A stretch of DNA of 64,000 nt, taken from positions 434,001 to 498,000 of the forward strand of contig NZ_VZPP01000001.1 in the NCBI RefSeq assembly GCF_008801475.1. Direction: 5' to 3'. Position numbers and translations under genes: made by a program. The DNA comes from Pseudomonas moorei. Lineage in GTDB: Bacteria; Pseudomonadota; Gammaproteobacteria; Pseudomonadales; Pseudomonadaceae. Positions 17,851-27,912 of the stretch are shown one piece after another. The notes under the pieces were generated by a model. The model was not told the DNA's origin and ran no database searches. It saw nothing but the letters and a program-made list of their open reading frames with translations. Within the stretch, counting starts at the first letter, position 1; every line of letters begins with the position of its first letter.

Positions 17851-19062
17851 ATGAGTGTTTCAGCAAGCGGCACAGCAGCGGCTTTAACAAAAGCTTCAAT
17901 GACGAGAGGGATGGTTCTGCTTTTTGCGTTTTGTTGTGGGGCCATCGTGGCCAACATCTATTACGCACAACCGATCATCAGCTTGATCGCCCCGGATATC
18001 GGCATGTCGAATGGCAGCGCCAGCTTTATCGTATCGCTGACTCAAATTGGTTACGCACTGGGTTTGTTTTTCCTGGTTCCGTTGGCGGACCTCATGGAAA
18101 ACCGCCGACTGATGATTGCGACGATCGTGGTCACCATCGTCAGCCTGATCGCCGCGGGTTTGGCCAGGCAGCCGAGTGTGTTCCTTGTCGTCTCGGCACT
18201 CATCGGTTTCAGCTCTGTTTCCGTGCAAATGCTGATTCCATTGGCCGCGCATCTGGCGCCGGAAGAGTCGCGCGGCCGAGTGGTGGGCGGGATCATGGGG
18301 GGCTTGCTGTTGGGGATCCTGCTTGCGCGGCCGCTGTCGAGCCTGGTTGCTGATCATTTTGGCTGGCGGGCCGTATTTATCGGCGCGGCTGCGTTGATGC
18401 TCATCATCTCCATGGTGATCGGCATGACCATGCCCAAATGGCAACCGACCCATCGCGCGTCCTATGGTCAGTTGCTGAAGTCCCTTGGACAACTGTTTTG
18501 CCGCGAGCCGGTATTGCGTCAGCGAGCGCTCTATCAAGGGTTGATGTTTGCCGCCTTCAGTTTGTTCTGGACCGCTGTGCCGCTGGTATTGAGCCGTGAG
18601 TTCGGCCTCACGCAAAGTCAGATTGCGATTTTCTCTCTGGTCGGCGCCATCGGTGCAATCGCCGCACCTCTCAGTGGGCGTCTCGCTGATGCAGGACACA
18701 CTCGACGCGCCTCACAGTTGGCCATGATATTGGCCGCAGTGAGTTTTCTGCCGGCCTTCATCAATCCTTTTTACGGTGTGATTGGCCTGGCGGTTACAGG
18801 TATCGCGCTGGATTTTGCAGTGCAGATGAACATGGTGCTTGGACAACGAGCCGTCTACGCCTTGGGCACTGCCAACCGAGGCCGTCTGAATGCGTTGTAC
18901 ATGATCAGCATTTTCATTGGCGGGGCGACCGGCTCCTCGGTGGCCAGCTCGCTTTATGAACACTTTAGCTGGTTGGCGATTGCCGCAGTCGGCAGTGCAT
19001 TGTCGCTGGTGACCTTGATCATCTTCCTGGTGGTGTCCCGTAGAGACAGGCAGAGCCACTGA
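17851..19062 (+). CDS. MFS transporter
   Basis: Twelve-helix major facilitator protein of about 403 aa. The motif ANIYYAQPIISLIA in helix 1 and LADLMENRRL between helices 2 and 3 (motif A) mark an AraJ/YgaY-like drug/metabolite efflux subgroup. ATG 17851 is preferred: it has AGGAG at 17838-17842. The TetR gene 129 bases downstream on the same strand may control it. Substrate unknown. Confidence 0.85.
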   Translation: MSVSASGTAAALTKASMTRGMVLLFAFCCGAIVANIYYAQPIISLIAPDIGMSNGSASFIVSLTQIGYALGLFFLVPLADLMENRRLMIATIVVTIVSLIAAGLARQPSVFLVVSALIGFSSVSVQMLIPLAAHLAPEESRGRVVGGIMGGLLLGILLARPLSSLVADHFGWRAVFIGAAALMLIISMVIGMTMPKWQPTHRASYGQLLKSLGQLFCREPVLRQRALYQGLMFAAFSLFWTAVPLVLSREFGLTQSQIAIFSLVGAIGAIAAPLSGRLADAGHTRRASQLAMILAAVSFLPAFINPFYGVIGLAVTGIALDFAVQMNMVLGQRAVYALGTANRGRLNALYMISIFIGGATGSSVASSLYEHFSWLAIAAVGSALSLVTLIIFLVVSRRDRQSH

Positions 19063-19190
19063 GTCATCGCGCCGCCTGGACTCCTGCCCGGGAACTGATC
19101 TGCTCACGTCCTCAGACGCCGGGGCGGGGTTCATAGCCAGCGCATTCTTTTGTTTTGTATGATGCCTCGACGAAGCTCTAGTGAGGCGTT

Positions 19191-19910
19191 ATGCAAGACT
19201 CAAAAAACGTAGACGAGAAAGCGCCGCAAACTTCAGCGGACTCACAGGGCACTGTCAAAGCGACGACTCGGCGCCTTTCGCCAGAGGTCCGGGAAAAGCA
19301 GATCGTGCAGAAGGCCATTGAGCACTTTGCGACGTGTGGATTCTCTGGAAGCACCCGTGAGCTGGCGCGACAACTGGACATTACCCAGCCGCTGCTTTAT
19401 CGCTATTTCCCCAGCAAAGAAGCCTTGATCGACCGTGTTTACGACGAGGTGTATCAGTGGGATGCCTCTTGGGAGACGATGATCAAGGATCGTTCGCAAC
19501 CCCTTCAGGCGCGCCTGGTGCGTTTCTATACCTCATACGCCAACGTGATTCTGCGCCGAGAATGGATTCGCATCTTCGTTTTCGCCGGATTGACCCGTGA
19601 AGGCATCAACGATCGCTATCTGGCCAAATTGCGTGAGCGAGTCTTCATTCCTGTTATTGCCGAAATTCGCCATACCCATGGTCTGGCGCCATCCTGCGGT
19701 GAAACGATCAATGAAAAGGAGCTCGAACTGATCTGGAGTTTGCATGCCAGCATTTTCTATATCGGCGTGCGCAAGTGGATCTACGATCTGCCGGTGACCG
19801 AAGACATTGATGCGCTGATAGAGCAGATGGTCGATGCGTTCCTCAATGGCGGTCCGCATGTATTGGCTCAGGTCGACAACGACCTCGGCGAGACGCCTCG
19901 CTTGAATTGA
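19191..19910 (+). CDS. TetR/AcrR-family regulator
   Basis: Repressor of 239 aa. A charged 25-residue N-terminal arm precedes the TetR helix-turn-helix at about residues 35-80 (FATCGFSGSTRELARQLDIT, then LLYRYFPSKEALIDRVY). The ligand domain has the WIRIFVFAGLTREGINDRYL pattern seen in many uncharacterised TetR proteins near catabolic genes. It lies between an MFS exporter and the VOC/monooxygenase operon. A 16-bp palindrome upstream of that operon (20156-20171) is a likely target. Confidence 0.85.
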   Translation: MQDSKNVDEKAPQTSADSQGTVKATTRRLSPEVREKQIVQKAIEHFATCGFSGSTRELARQLDITQPLLYRYFPSKEALIDRVYDEVYQWDASWETMIKDRSQPLQARLVRFYTSYANVILRREWIRIFVFAGLTREGINDRYLAKLRERVFIPVIAEIRHTHGLAPSCGETINEKELELIWSLHASIFYIGVRKWIYDLPVTEDIDALIEQMVDAFLNGGPHVLAQVDNDLGETPRLN

Positions 19911-20155
19911 TTTTTCGGTTTTCCCGCCTCCTGGCATCTTGCTTCCCCCTTCTTTTTGTCGACCACTCATCACCTGTTTCAGCCTTTGGCCGTACGGGTG
20001 GTGGGAGGGCGCGCACCTCGCTATTTCGCCCTGAAACGCCCATTCCCAACGCCTGAAACTCGTCCTGTAGAGACGTCACCACGACGTGTTTAAAGGGCAG
20101 TCCTCAAAAAATCTGGTCCTGCGGCTATTTACTTCAATTTCGTCAGGCCTTACTG

Positions 20156-20171
20156 TTTATCAACCGATAAA
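20156..20171 (+). promoter_or_regulatory. Palindromic operator candidate before VOC operon
   Basis: TTTATCAACCGATAAA is a perfect 6-4-6 inverted repeat lying 27 bases before the VOC gene start, in the likely core promoter. The nearest regulator gene is the TetR at 19191-19910. The palindrome is seen directly; the pairing is inferred. The rest of 19911-20198 shows no gene. Confidence 0.55.
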
Positions 20172-20198
20172 TAAATACAAAAAAACGTTGGAGGCATC

Positions 20199-20690
20199 AT
20201 GCAAGTCCGAAAACTCGCTCATTACTCGATCCGGTCGTTCGACCTGGAGAAGTCCAGCCAATTTTATGAAAGGGTGCTCGGTTTCACCCCCGGCTACCGG
20301 CCGCCGTTCGACTTTCCCGGCGTGTGGTTGTACATGGGAGGGGACGAGCAAGATTTTGGTACGGTCCACATTATCGGGATCGATCCCTCCAACCCCGAGG
20401 GTCTGCAGAAGTACCTCGGCGACAAGGAAATCCCGCTGAAGGGCACTGGAACCGTGGATCACATTGCGTTTCTGGTAACAGGCCTGGTTGAGTTCTGGGG
20501 TGTCCTGGAAGTCGAAGGCATCGCCTGGCGTGATCGCACGGTTCCGAGCCTGGGCCTGCATCAGGTCTTCATCGAAGACCCTTCCGGCGTCACCATCGAA
20601 CTCAACTTCCCGGCCTCCGAATTTGAAGCCGTCGGTTCCTACGCCGCCCATGCCGCCCATGCCGCTGGGGCTGTGGAGGTGCAGCCATGA
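20199..20690 (+). CDS. VOC-superfamily (glyoxalase/extradiol dioxygenase-like) protein
   Basis: Small metalloenzyme of 163 aa with two beta-alpha-beta-beta-beta modules. Candidate metal ligands are H8 (KLAHYSIR), the His of TVDHIAFLV near residue 89, and the Glu of GVTIELNFP near 131. Size and motifs fit glyoxalase-type lyases or one-domain ring-cleavage enzymes. A GGAGG site precedes the ATG. The stop overlaps the start of the FAD monooxygenase as ATGA, so the two act in one pathway: the monooxygenase could hydroxylate a ring that this protein then rearranges or opens. The C-terminus has a short Ala/His-rich tail. Confidence 0.82.
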   Translation: MQVRKLAHYSIRSFDLEKSSQFYERVLGFTPGYRPPFDFPGVWLYMGGDEQDFGTVHIIGIDPSNPEGLQKYLGDKEIPLKGTGTVDHIAFLVTGLVEFWGVLEVEGIAWRDRTVPSLGLHQVFIEDPSGVTIELNFPASEFEAVGSYAAHAAHAAGAVEVQP

Positions 20691-21907
20691 CTCATATCTC
20701 GGACAAACGTCGCGCTATCGTCGTGGGTGGTTCGCTGGGTGGTCTGTTTGCGGCGAACATGTTGCTTCGCAAGGGTTGGGATGTAGAGGTCTTCGAGCGT
20801 GTGCCGGATGAACTGGCCGGACGTGGCGCTGGGATCGTTACACACCCTGAATTGTTCGAAGCAATGGCCGCAGCGGGCATCCCGCTGGATGCGTCGGTAG
20901 GTATCGATGTGCTGTCGCGCGTCACGTTGGACCAGGACGGCGATGTCGTACTCGAGAACGCGCTGCCGCAAACCCTGACGGCATGGGGGAAGATGTACCA
21001 GGTGCTTCGCGGCGCGTTTCCAGACTCGCTCTATCGTAGCGGTGGCAGCGTCGTCTCGGTCGAAAGCACAGAGTCCCACGCCAGTGTCACATTGGCTGAT
21101 GGCACCACTCATCAAGCCGACATCATTATCGCTGCCGATGGATTTCGCTCGACGATTCGCCAGCAGCTTCTGCCTGACTTACACCTGCAGTACGCCGGCT
21201 ATATCGCATGGCGCGGCTTGGTCGACGAAGCTGTTCTTTCCGACTCCGCTCACGCATCGCTCTTCGATAAATTTGCGTTCTGTCTACCTCCGCGCGAGCA
21301 GATTTTGGGGTATCCGGTTGCCGGACAGTCGAACAGCACCCATGCAGGAGAGCGTCGGTACAACTTTGTCTGGTACCGCACCAGCGGCGACGATGAGTTG
21401 AAGGATCTGCTCCGGGATGAGAGCGGCAAGCAGTTTGAAGGTGGAATTCCTCCGGCACTGATACGCCGTGATGTGCTCGCCAATATGTATAAGTCCGCCG
21501 ATACGCTACTGGCGCCGCAGTTTGCCGAAGTCGTGAAGAAAGCAACGCAACCGCTGTTCCAGCCGATTTACGACCTGGAAGTACCGAAGATGAATTTCGG
21601 ACGCATCGCCTTGCTCGGCGACGCTGCATTCGTGGTCCGTCCCCATTGCGGTATGGGTGTCACCAAGGCGGCCGGTGATGCCTTGGCCATCGTCGAAGCA
21701 CTTGAGCGTCATGCATCCGTTGAAGATGCCCTGGCGGACTATAGCCAACAACGTTGCCGTTTCGGCGCCTCGATCGTTCAGCACGCCAGGCATCTTGGCG
21801 CGTATATGCAGGCGCAATTGAAAAGCGAGCAAGAACGCGAAATGGCTGAGTTGTACCGGACTCCAGAAGCCGTGATGCGCGAAACGGCAGTGCCCGTGAA
21901 GTTTTAA
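20687..21907 (+). CDS. FAD-dependent aromatic monooxygenase (2,6-dihydroxypyridine hydroxylase-like)
   Basis: Class A flavoprotein hydroxylase of 406 aa. The N-terminal dinucleotide motif is AIVVGGSLGGLFAANML (about residues 9-25), the middle DG motif is ADIIIAADGFRSTIRQ, and the FAD-ribityl GD motif is ALLGDAAFVVRPHCGMG near residue 310. The GGSLGGLF form and GDAAFV-RPH pattern are typical of the 2,6-dihydroxypyridine 3-monooxygenase-like group. It uses NAD(P)H and O2. It is translationally coupled to the VOC gene, and a paralogue lies at 31779-32921. Actual substrate unknown. Confidence 0.85.
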   Translation: MTHISDKRRAIVVGGSLGGLFAANMLLRKGWDVEVFERVPDELAGRGAGIVTHPELFEAMAAAGIPLDASVGIDVLSRVTLDQDGDVVLENALPQTLTAWGKMYQVLRGAFPDSLYRSGGSVVSVESTESHASVTLADGTTHQADIIIAADGFRSTIRQQLLPDLHLQYAGYIAWRGLVDEAVLSDSAHASLFDKFAFCLPPREQILGYPVAGQSNSTHAGERRYNFVWYRTSGDDELKDLLRDESGKQFEGGIPPALIRRDVLANMYKSADTLLAPQFAEVVKKATQPLFQPIYDLEVPKMNFGRIALLGDAAFVVRPHCGMGVTKAAGDALAIVEALERHASVEDALADYSQQRCRFGASIVQHARHLGAYMQAQLKSEQEREMAELYRTPEAVMRETAVPVKF

Positions 21908-21938
21908 TTCAGTTACACGTCCTTCGCAGGAGAGAACC

Positions 21939-22301
21939 ATGGAACATGCATATCCGCAAGCCGGTGGCCCGGCCGTGTCCGCTGAACAGCTTGAAGACAC
22001 TCTTCAAAATCCGATTCTGGAAAACCCGCAGTTTCGTGCATTGGTCAAACAGCGACGAATATTCTCGTGGAGCATGACGGCTCTCATGCTGGCGGTATAT
22101 TTCGGTTTTATTCTTTCGCTGGCCTTTATTCCTTCCCGCCTGGGTACACCGATCACCGAAGGCCAACCCATGACGTGGGGCGTGCCGATTGGTTTCGGAA
22201 TGCTCGCCTTTACGGTGCTTCTCGTGGCTGTCTACGTATGGCGCACCAACACCTGCTATGACCCCAAAATAAAAACAATCATCAGGAGCTTCAACAAATG
22301 A
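21939..22301 (+). CDS. DUF485 family membrane protein (YjcH-like)
   Basis: Small protein of 120 aa with two membrane helices (about residues 45-70 and 82-105). The DUF485 motif reads [20 protein letters not shown]. These proteins are encoded immediately before SSS-family symporters (yjcH-actP), probably as an accessory subunit. That is the arrangement here, with a four-base ATGA overlap. Confidence 0.88.
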   Translation: MEHAYPQAGGPAVSAEQLEDTLQNPILENPQFRALVKQRRIFSWSMTALMLAVYFGFILSLAFIPSRLGTPITEGQPMTWGVPIGFGMLAFTVLLVAVYVWRTNTCYDPKIKTIIRSFNK

Positions 22302-23953
22302 AGCGTCTTCTTATTGCACTCTCGGCCGTCCTTGGTTCGGCAACCGTATACGCGAGCGATGTCCCTGCCGCAGTGCCCAAACATAACTCCATTGCCATAG
22401 GCATGTTTCTGGCGTTCGTCGTGTTCACTCTATTTGTCACACGATGGGCCGCGCGCAAGAACAATAGCGTTGCCGATCACTATGCCGCAGGGGGGAAAAT
22501 CACCGGGTTCCAGAATGGTTGGGCCATAGCCGGAGACTACATGTCCGCAGCGTCTTTACTGGGCATCTCCGCGTTGGTGTTTACCAGTGGTTTCGATGGA
22601 CTGATTTACTCGATCGGCTTTCTCGCCAGTTGGCCAATTATCCTGTTTCTGATCGCGGAGCCTCTGCGCAACCTTGGGCGCTACACCCTGGCGGACGTTC
22701 TGTCCTACAGGCTGAAGCAAAGACCCATACGGGCTTTTGCGGCGTCCAGCTCCATCGTGATCGTGTTGCTTTACCTGGTGTCGCAACTGGTTGGCGCCGG
22801 CAAACTGGTGGAACTGCTGTTCGGCTTCGATTACACCGCGGCCGTACTGCTCGTCGGCACGCTGATGGTCATCTATGTTTTCTTTGGCGGGATGCTGGCA
22901 ACCACCTGGATTCAGATCATCAAGGCCGTGTTACTGCTGACCGGCTGTGTCTTCATGGCGTTCATGGTGTTGTCCGAGTTCGGATTCAGCCTGAACCAAT
23001 TGTTCACTCAAGCCACCCAGGTTCATCCATCCCATGGCGCAATCATGAGCCCCGGAGGTTTGATCACCGACCCGGTATCCGCCATTTCCCTGGGGTTGGC
23101 ACTGGTCTTCGGTACGGCGGGTCTTCCACACATTCTCATGCGGTTTTTCACCGTCGGTGACGTTAAAGCCGCGCGCCAAAGCATTCTTTATGCTTCCGGT
23201 CTTGTAGGCATCGGGTATGCGCTGATTGTGATTATCGGCTTCGGCACCATCGCCCTGGTGGCGAGCAATCCGGCCTATCACGATGCATCCGGTGGAATAT
23301 TGGGTGGCGTTAACATGGTCGCGATTCACCTTGCCCATAACGTCGGCGGTAATGTCTTCCTCGGATTCATGTGTGCGGTGTCGTTCTCGACGATATTGGC
23401 GGTGGTGGCAGGGTTGACCCTGGCGGGCTCGTCAGCGGTTTCTCACGACCTCTATGCCCATGCTTTGCGCCGTGGCACCGCCACCGACGGTGACGAAATG
23501 CGCGTCTCTCGTGTGACGACCATCGTACTGGGTGTGTTGTCGATCCTCCTGGCGATTGCGTTTGAAAAGCAAAACATCGCCTTCATTGTGAGCTTAACGT
23601 TCTCCATCGCCGCCAGTTCCAACTTTCCGGTGCTGTTGTTATCGATCTACTGGAAAGGCTTGACGACCCGTGGCGCCGTGATTGGCGGATCGCTGGGACT
23701 CGTCTCGGCCATCACCCTGTGCATTCTGAGTCCAACCGTTTGGGTCAAGATCCTTCATCATCAGCAAGCCTGGTTCCCTTATGAATATCCGGCCCTGTTT
23801 TCAATGGCCATCGCATTCATCGGTATTTTCTGGTTTTCCATGACCGATCGCTCCGCCAGTGCCATCAGTGAACGCAATCAATTCGAAAATCAGTTGGTCG
23901 ACTCTGAACTGGGTACGCCGGCAACATGGAAGTCCCAGCTCAAGGCGGATTGA
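22298..23953 (+). CDS. ActP-like sodium:solute symporter
   Basis: Inner-membrane carrier of 551 aa in the sodium:solute symporter family. A signal-like N-terminal segment and 13 or so helices are visible; [20 protein letters not shown] and [20 protein letters not shown] are hallmarks of the acetate permease ActP. It imports a carboxylate. Because it sits between an aromatic monooxygenase and an OprD porin, an aromatic or short-chain acid of this pathway is more likely than acetate. Start and stop order show an operon with the DUF485 gene. Confidence 0.87.
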   Translation: MKRLLIALSAVLGSATVYASDVPAAVPKHNSIAIGMFLAFVVFTLFVTRWAARKNNSVADHYAAGGKITGFQNGWAIAGDYMSAASLLGISALVFTSGFDGLIYSIGFLASWPIILFLIAEPLRNLGRYTLADVLSYRLKQRPIRAFAASSSIVIVLLYLVSQLVGAGKLVELLFGFDYTAAVLLVGTLMVIYVFFGGMLATTWIQIIKAVLLLTGCVFMAFMVLSEFGFSLNQLFTQATQVHPSHGAIMSPGGLITDPVSAISLGLALVFGTAGLPHILMRFFTVGDVKAARQSILYASGLVGIGYALIVIIGFGTIALVASNPAYHDASGGILGGVNMVAIHLAHNVGGNVFLGFMCAVSFSTILAVVAGLTLAGSSAVSHDLYAHALRRGTATDGDEMRVSRVTTIVLGVLSILLAIAFEKQNIAFIVSLTFSIAASSNFPVLLLSIYWKGLTTRGAVIGGSLGLVSAITLCILSPTVWVKILHHQQAWFPYEYPALFSMAIAFIGIFWFSMTDRSASAISERNQFENQLVDSELGTPATWKSQLKAD

Positions 23954-24089
23954 TCCCGGTAGTGGCTGTCTTCATTAAATAACTTCTGAATAACGGCGCT
24001 CATGCTGCCTGTGCGGCTGGGGCATGTGCGCCTGAAAAACCGCTGAACCGTGAATACAAAAACAATAACCACAACTTGAGTGCTCATAA

Positions 24090-25427
24090 ATGAAAGGTAC
24101 TTTGACCCTTGCGGCTGCCCTGTGTGTATTGGCGCAGCAAGCCCATTCGGCTGGTTTCATTGATGATAGTAAGGCAGCGCTTAAATTGCGTAATTACTAT
24201 ATCAACAGCGATTATCGTGATTCCGCTACACCCGCGCAGAAAGCCGCCAATCAAAGTTATCAAGCGGAATGGGGACAGGCTTTCCAGTTGGAATATATCT
24301 CCGGATACACCCAAGGGCCTGTAGGCTTCGGTGTCGATGCGTTAGGCATGTTGGGTGTCAAGCTCGATTCAAGCACTGGTAAACATGGCAATCCAACGGG
24401 TAACAACTTCGGAGGCGTAGTGTTTCCAAGCGACGGCGACCATGCGGTTGACGATTTTTCCAGTTTGGGATTGACCGGGAAAGTGAAGATATCCAGGACC
24501 GAGTTGAAGCTAGGCACTCTGGTCCCGAAACTGCCGGTTATCTTCAGCAATGACGGGCGTCTGCTGCCGCAAACCTGGCAAGGGGCCCAGGTGACCTCCG
24601 CGGACATCAAGGACCTGACCCTGACAGGAGGGCAAATTGACGGGGTCAAGGGGCGTAACTCCAGCAATAACGAAAACATGTCCATTGCGGGTGCCAACAA
24701 CCCTGTCACCGGGCGCTTTAGTAATAAATTCCTTTATGCGGGCGGAGATTACAAACTGAGCAAAGATCTGACCTTGCAATATTATTACGGCAACCTTGAA
24801 GACTTTTATAAGCAACACTTTCTCGGGCTGACTCATAATTGGGCCATCGGTTCGGGCGTTCTGACCAGCGATCTTCGATATTTCAATAGCCGGGACGATG
24901 GTGCAAACGGTCATGACCCTGCGTACTTTACGACAGGCTACTACGGCGGTAATACGATAAAAGGCAAAGTCGACAACAACCTGTTCAGTGGACTATTGAC
25001 CTATGCCGTTGCCGGTCACACCTTCGGAGCCGGCTATGAGGTCAGCAACGGAAAAAGCGATTTCCCTTATTTAAACCAGGGTGACGGTCCGTCCACTTAC
25101 ACCATCACGGAAATGCAGGTTCAGAAGTTCGTGCACGCGGGCGAGAAGTCCTGGCAAGCACGCTACGCCTATGACTTCGCGACACTGGGCTTGCCTGGTG
25201 CGACGGCGGGGGTTGTATACGTTAAAGGAGATGACATCAATACCATCGCGTCCAGCCATTCCAGTGAGTGGGAACGCGATATAACGCTGGCCTATGTCGT
25301 GCAATCGGGACCGTTGAAAGGGGTTAGCCTCATGTGGAAAAACGCGATGGTGCGAAACAACATTCCGAACACTCGGCAACAGGATGAAAACCGGATCATC
25401 ATTAATTACCAATTGGCATTGTTTTAA
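24090..25427 (+). CDS. OprD-family outer membrane porin
   Basis: Substrate-specific outer-membrane barrel of 445 aa. Signal peptide is residues 1-20 (ending AHSAG), followed by the OprD start FIDDSKAALKLRNYYINSDY. QTWQGAQVTSADIKDLTLTG is a conserved OprD loop, and the protein ends in aromatic LALF. OprD-type porins admit amino acids or aromatic carboxylates. It follows the symporter by 136 bases and likely supplies the same substrate across the outer membrane. A stem-loop terminator follows at 25518-25548. Confidence 0.9.
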   Translation: MKGTLTLAAALCVLAQQAHSAGFIDDSKAALKLRNYYINSDYRDSATPAQKAANQSYQAEWGQAFQLEYISGYTQGPVGFGVDALGMLGVKLDSSTGKHGNPTGNNFGGVVFPSDGDHAVDDFSSLGLTGKVKISRTELKLGTLVPKLPVIFSNDGRLLPQTWQGAQVTSADIKDLTLTGGQIDGVKGRNSSNNENMSIAGANNPVTGRFSNKFLYAGGDYKLSKDLTLQYYYGNLEDFYKQHFLGLTHNWAIGSGVLTSDLRYFNSRDDGANGHDPAYFTTGYYGGNTIKGKVDNNLFSGLLTYAVAGHTFGAGYEVSNGKSDFPYLNQGDGPSTYTITEMQVQKFVHAGEKSWQARYAYDFATLGLPGATAGVVYVKGDDINTIASSHSSEWERDITLAYVVQSGPLKGVSLMWKNAMVRNNIPNTRQQDENRIIINYQLALF

Positions 25428-25517
25428 GCGGTATTCGGTAGAGTGGAGTTGAAACTATATTTAGCGGGTTAACTGCCCGCTTAACCGACAGGCAGCGCTT
25501 TAAGAAGTGTTGCGTGT

Positions 25518-25548
25518 ACATGCCGTTCTCTTCCAACGGCATGTTTTA
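25518..25548 (+). terminator. Rho-independent terminator after porin gene
   Basis: ACATGCCGTT and AACGGCATGT form a 10-bp stem around a 7-base loop, followed by a short T-rich run. It ends the VOC-to-porin operon. A second, shorter GC hairpin (AGCGGG/CCCGCT) lies about 50 bases earlier. Confidence 0.72.
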
Positions 25549-25656
25549 TAGAAGAGAAACATTTCCCTTGAATGGGGTAGGGCGGTGCGAGTGATCCTCC
25601 ACCGCTTTTTTATTCCAAGTGTGCGACAGCCGAGCGATTCAGACCGTCAGGACCGC

Positions 25657-27912
25657 TCACGATCCCAACGCATCCTGCCAGCCTCGTCGAGCCAGTGGCA
25701 AATCGAGCAAACGCTTGCCGGTGGCATCCTTAATGGCATTACCCAGCGCTGCGGCCATAGGGCCCTGGACGATTTCCGCAGCACCGAGAAATGGCTGGTC
25801 CGGCTGATCGAGCATGTGGATCTCGACCTGCTTCGGCACCTCGGGAAAACGCATGATCGGATAGCCACTCCAATCAAAGCTATGCAGGCCACTGGCGTCA
25901 TAGAGGATTCGTTCATAGAGCGTCCAGCTGGCGGACTGCACGATGCCGCCCTGAATCTGATTGAGCAGCCCATCGGGGCTGACAATCTGACCCACATCGA
26001 CGGCCGCCACCACCCGATCAATCGTCACTTGCCCGGTCTGGCGCTGCACATGCAACTGCACGGCAATGGCGCAGTAACCCATGATGTTTTTATAGCGGGC
26101 GAAGGCGAATCCGATTCCGCTGCCAGGGCCTGTTGCTTTTTGCGGCCAGCGGAACGCACTGGCCACCCGATCCACCACCGCCCGTGCACGTGGATCGCTC
26201 AAGTGATTCCGGCGAAATTGCACCGGGTCCACAGTGGCCCGGGCCGCCAGTTCATCCACCGTGCTTTCGATGGCGAACACGTTGATATGGGCACCCAGCG
26301 AACGCATGGCCGAGGTCCTGAACGGCATGCTCAGCACAAAATTCAGGTCAACCTGCAGGTTGGGAATCTCATACAACGGAACCGCGTTACGGTCGCCGTC
26401 ACCCTCGGGTTGGGCGATCGGAACCGAAGGCGCAGGGGTGAAGGGTTTGGCCAATAGCCACGCCGGCAGCAGGCGCCCGGCATTGACGATGCGTTCGTTG
26501 TGCGGAGTGCTCCAGAGTTCGTATTTCCAGACACGCAGACGGCCGCTGTCGTCCAGTCCCGCTTCGACTTCGGCCAGCATTGCCGAGCTGTAGGGCTCCC
26601 AGAGATTTTCCTGTTCGCGCATCCATTGCACCCGTATGGGTTTGCCAGGCAGGGCCATGGCGATCAACGCGGCATCGGCGGCAGCGTCATCGGCGCCGTT
26701 GTGACCATAGCAGCCGGAGCCTTCAGCATGGATGCAGCGCACCTGCTGCACGGGCAGCCCCAGCATCTCGGCAATGCCATTGCGCAGCGGATAAACACCC
26801 TGCGTATGGGTCCAGACGGTCAGCGTCCCATCCTTGAACCACGCCACCGCACAAGACGGTCCGATGGAACCGTGCATCAGGTATTGCTTGGTCACCCGTG
26901 CCTTGTACCCACGGGACTCAGGTTGCGTGAGGTGACCCTTGGCGCTCACCGGGTAGCGCCGCGCTGGCAGCTCGGTAAGCAGTTGATGGATGTGTGTCGA
27001 GTCAGGTAGCGGATTACCTTCGGTCCAGCGGGCAGCGGCGTAGCCTTCGCGCATGGCCTTGACCGCCAGCCACTCATCGGTGGCGACCACAGCGAGGTAA
27101 CTGCCGTTGCGGACCAGCTTCACCACACCGGGCAGTTTGTTGAGGGCGGCCTCGTCAATGTCCAGTAGCTGACTGCCGCGCCGGGGAGGACGTATCACGC
27201 GGGCATGCAGCATGTCCGGCAGGCGTATGTCCTGCACATAGGCCGCACCTCCGCTGACCTTGGCCGGGATGTCCAGCCGAGGCAATGACTGGCCGATCAG
27301 GGTGAAGCTGCTGGCTGGCTTGAAGGGGGAACTGGCCGAGGCGAAGCGATGCAATTGAACCCCGACCACCGCTTGTACGTAGGTCATGCTGCGGCCTTGA
27401 CCATCGTGGATCACCGCGTCCCGTGTGCTCAGGCTGTCGATGTTGGATTGCCATTGGCGTGCCGCGGATTCGAGTAACAACTGACGCACCTGGGCCGCAG
27501 CGTTGAACAGTGCAGTACCGCTGTCGACTATGGTATGGCTGCCGGCGGTGTAACCCTCATTGGGCGTCAGCGCAGTGTCGGCCGTGAGAAAACGAATGAG
27601 ACCCGGTGACACTTCCAGGCGTTCCGCGGCGATCTGCAGGAGCGCGGTCTTGACGCCAGTGCCCAGTTCCACTTTGCCGGTGTAGACGGTAATGCCGTCT
27701 TTCGCATCAATGCGGATCCAGGCGTCCAGATACGGCGTGGCCCGCAGGCTGCCGGGCAAATCAGGCGCCAGGATCGCCGTACCCAAGGTGTCCACTTCGG
27801 TGTCGGCGAAGGCTCGCGGGATACCCGGGAGCATGGCGAACCCCATCACCAACGCGCCGTTTATCACAAAGGCGCGGCGGCTCAGATCGACGCTTTGCGT
27901 TGAGGACTTCAT
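25657..27912 (-). CDS. Molybdenum hydroxylase large subunit (IorB/NicB-like)
   Basis: Molybdopterin-binding subunit of about 751 aa in the xanthine dehydrogenase family, closest in form to isoquinoline 1-oxidoreductase IorB. The N-terminus has a twin-arginine signal (SRRAFVING then a hydrophobic stretch ending RAFA), so the enzyme is probably exported by Tat. GAAEIVQGPMAAAL near the C-terminus carries the likely catalytic glutamate. ATG 27912 is preferred over the longer open frame, since it starts the Tat signal and overlaps the 2Fe-2S gene as ATGA. The enzyme would hydroxylate an N-heterocycle or aldehyde using water, passing electrons to the adjoining cytochrome c. Confidence 0.87.
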   Translation of the reverse strand: MKSSTQSVDLSRRAFVINGALVMGFAMLPGIPRAFADTEVDTLGTAILAPDLPGSLRATPYLDAWIRIDAKDGITVYTGKVELGTGVKTALLQIAAERLEVSPGLIRFLTADTALTPNEGYTAGSHTIVDSGTALFNAAAQVRQLLLESAARQWQSNIDSLSTRDAVIHDGQGRSMTYVQAVVGVQLHRFASASSPFKPASSFTLIGQSLPRLDIPAKVSGGAAYVQDIRLPDMLHARVIRPPRRGSQLLDIDEAALNKLPGVVKLVRNGSYLAVVATDEWLAVKAMREGYAAARWTEGNPLPDSTHIHQLLTELPARRYPVSAKGHLTQPESRGYKARVTKQYLMHGSIGPSCAVAWFKDGTLTVWTHTQGVYPLRNGIAEMLGLPVQQVRCIHAEGSGCYGHNGADDAAADAALIAMALPGKPIRVQWMREQENLWEPYSSAMLAEVEAGLDDSGRLRVWKYELWSTPHNERIVNAGRLLPAWLLAKPFTPAPSVPIAQPEGDGDRNAVPLYEIPNLQVDLNFVLSMPFRTSAMRSLGAHINVFAIESTVDELAARATVDPVQFRRNHLSDPRARAVVDRVASAFRWPQKATGPGSGIGFAFARYKNIMGYCAIAVQLHVQRQTGQVTIDRVVAAVDVGQIVSPDGLLNQIQGGIVQSASWTLYERILYDASGLHSFDWSGYPIMRFPEVPKQVEIHMLDQPDQPFLGAAEIVQGPMAAALGNAIKDATGKRLLDLPLARRGWQDALGS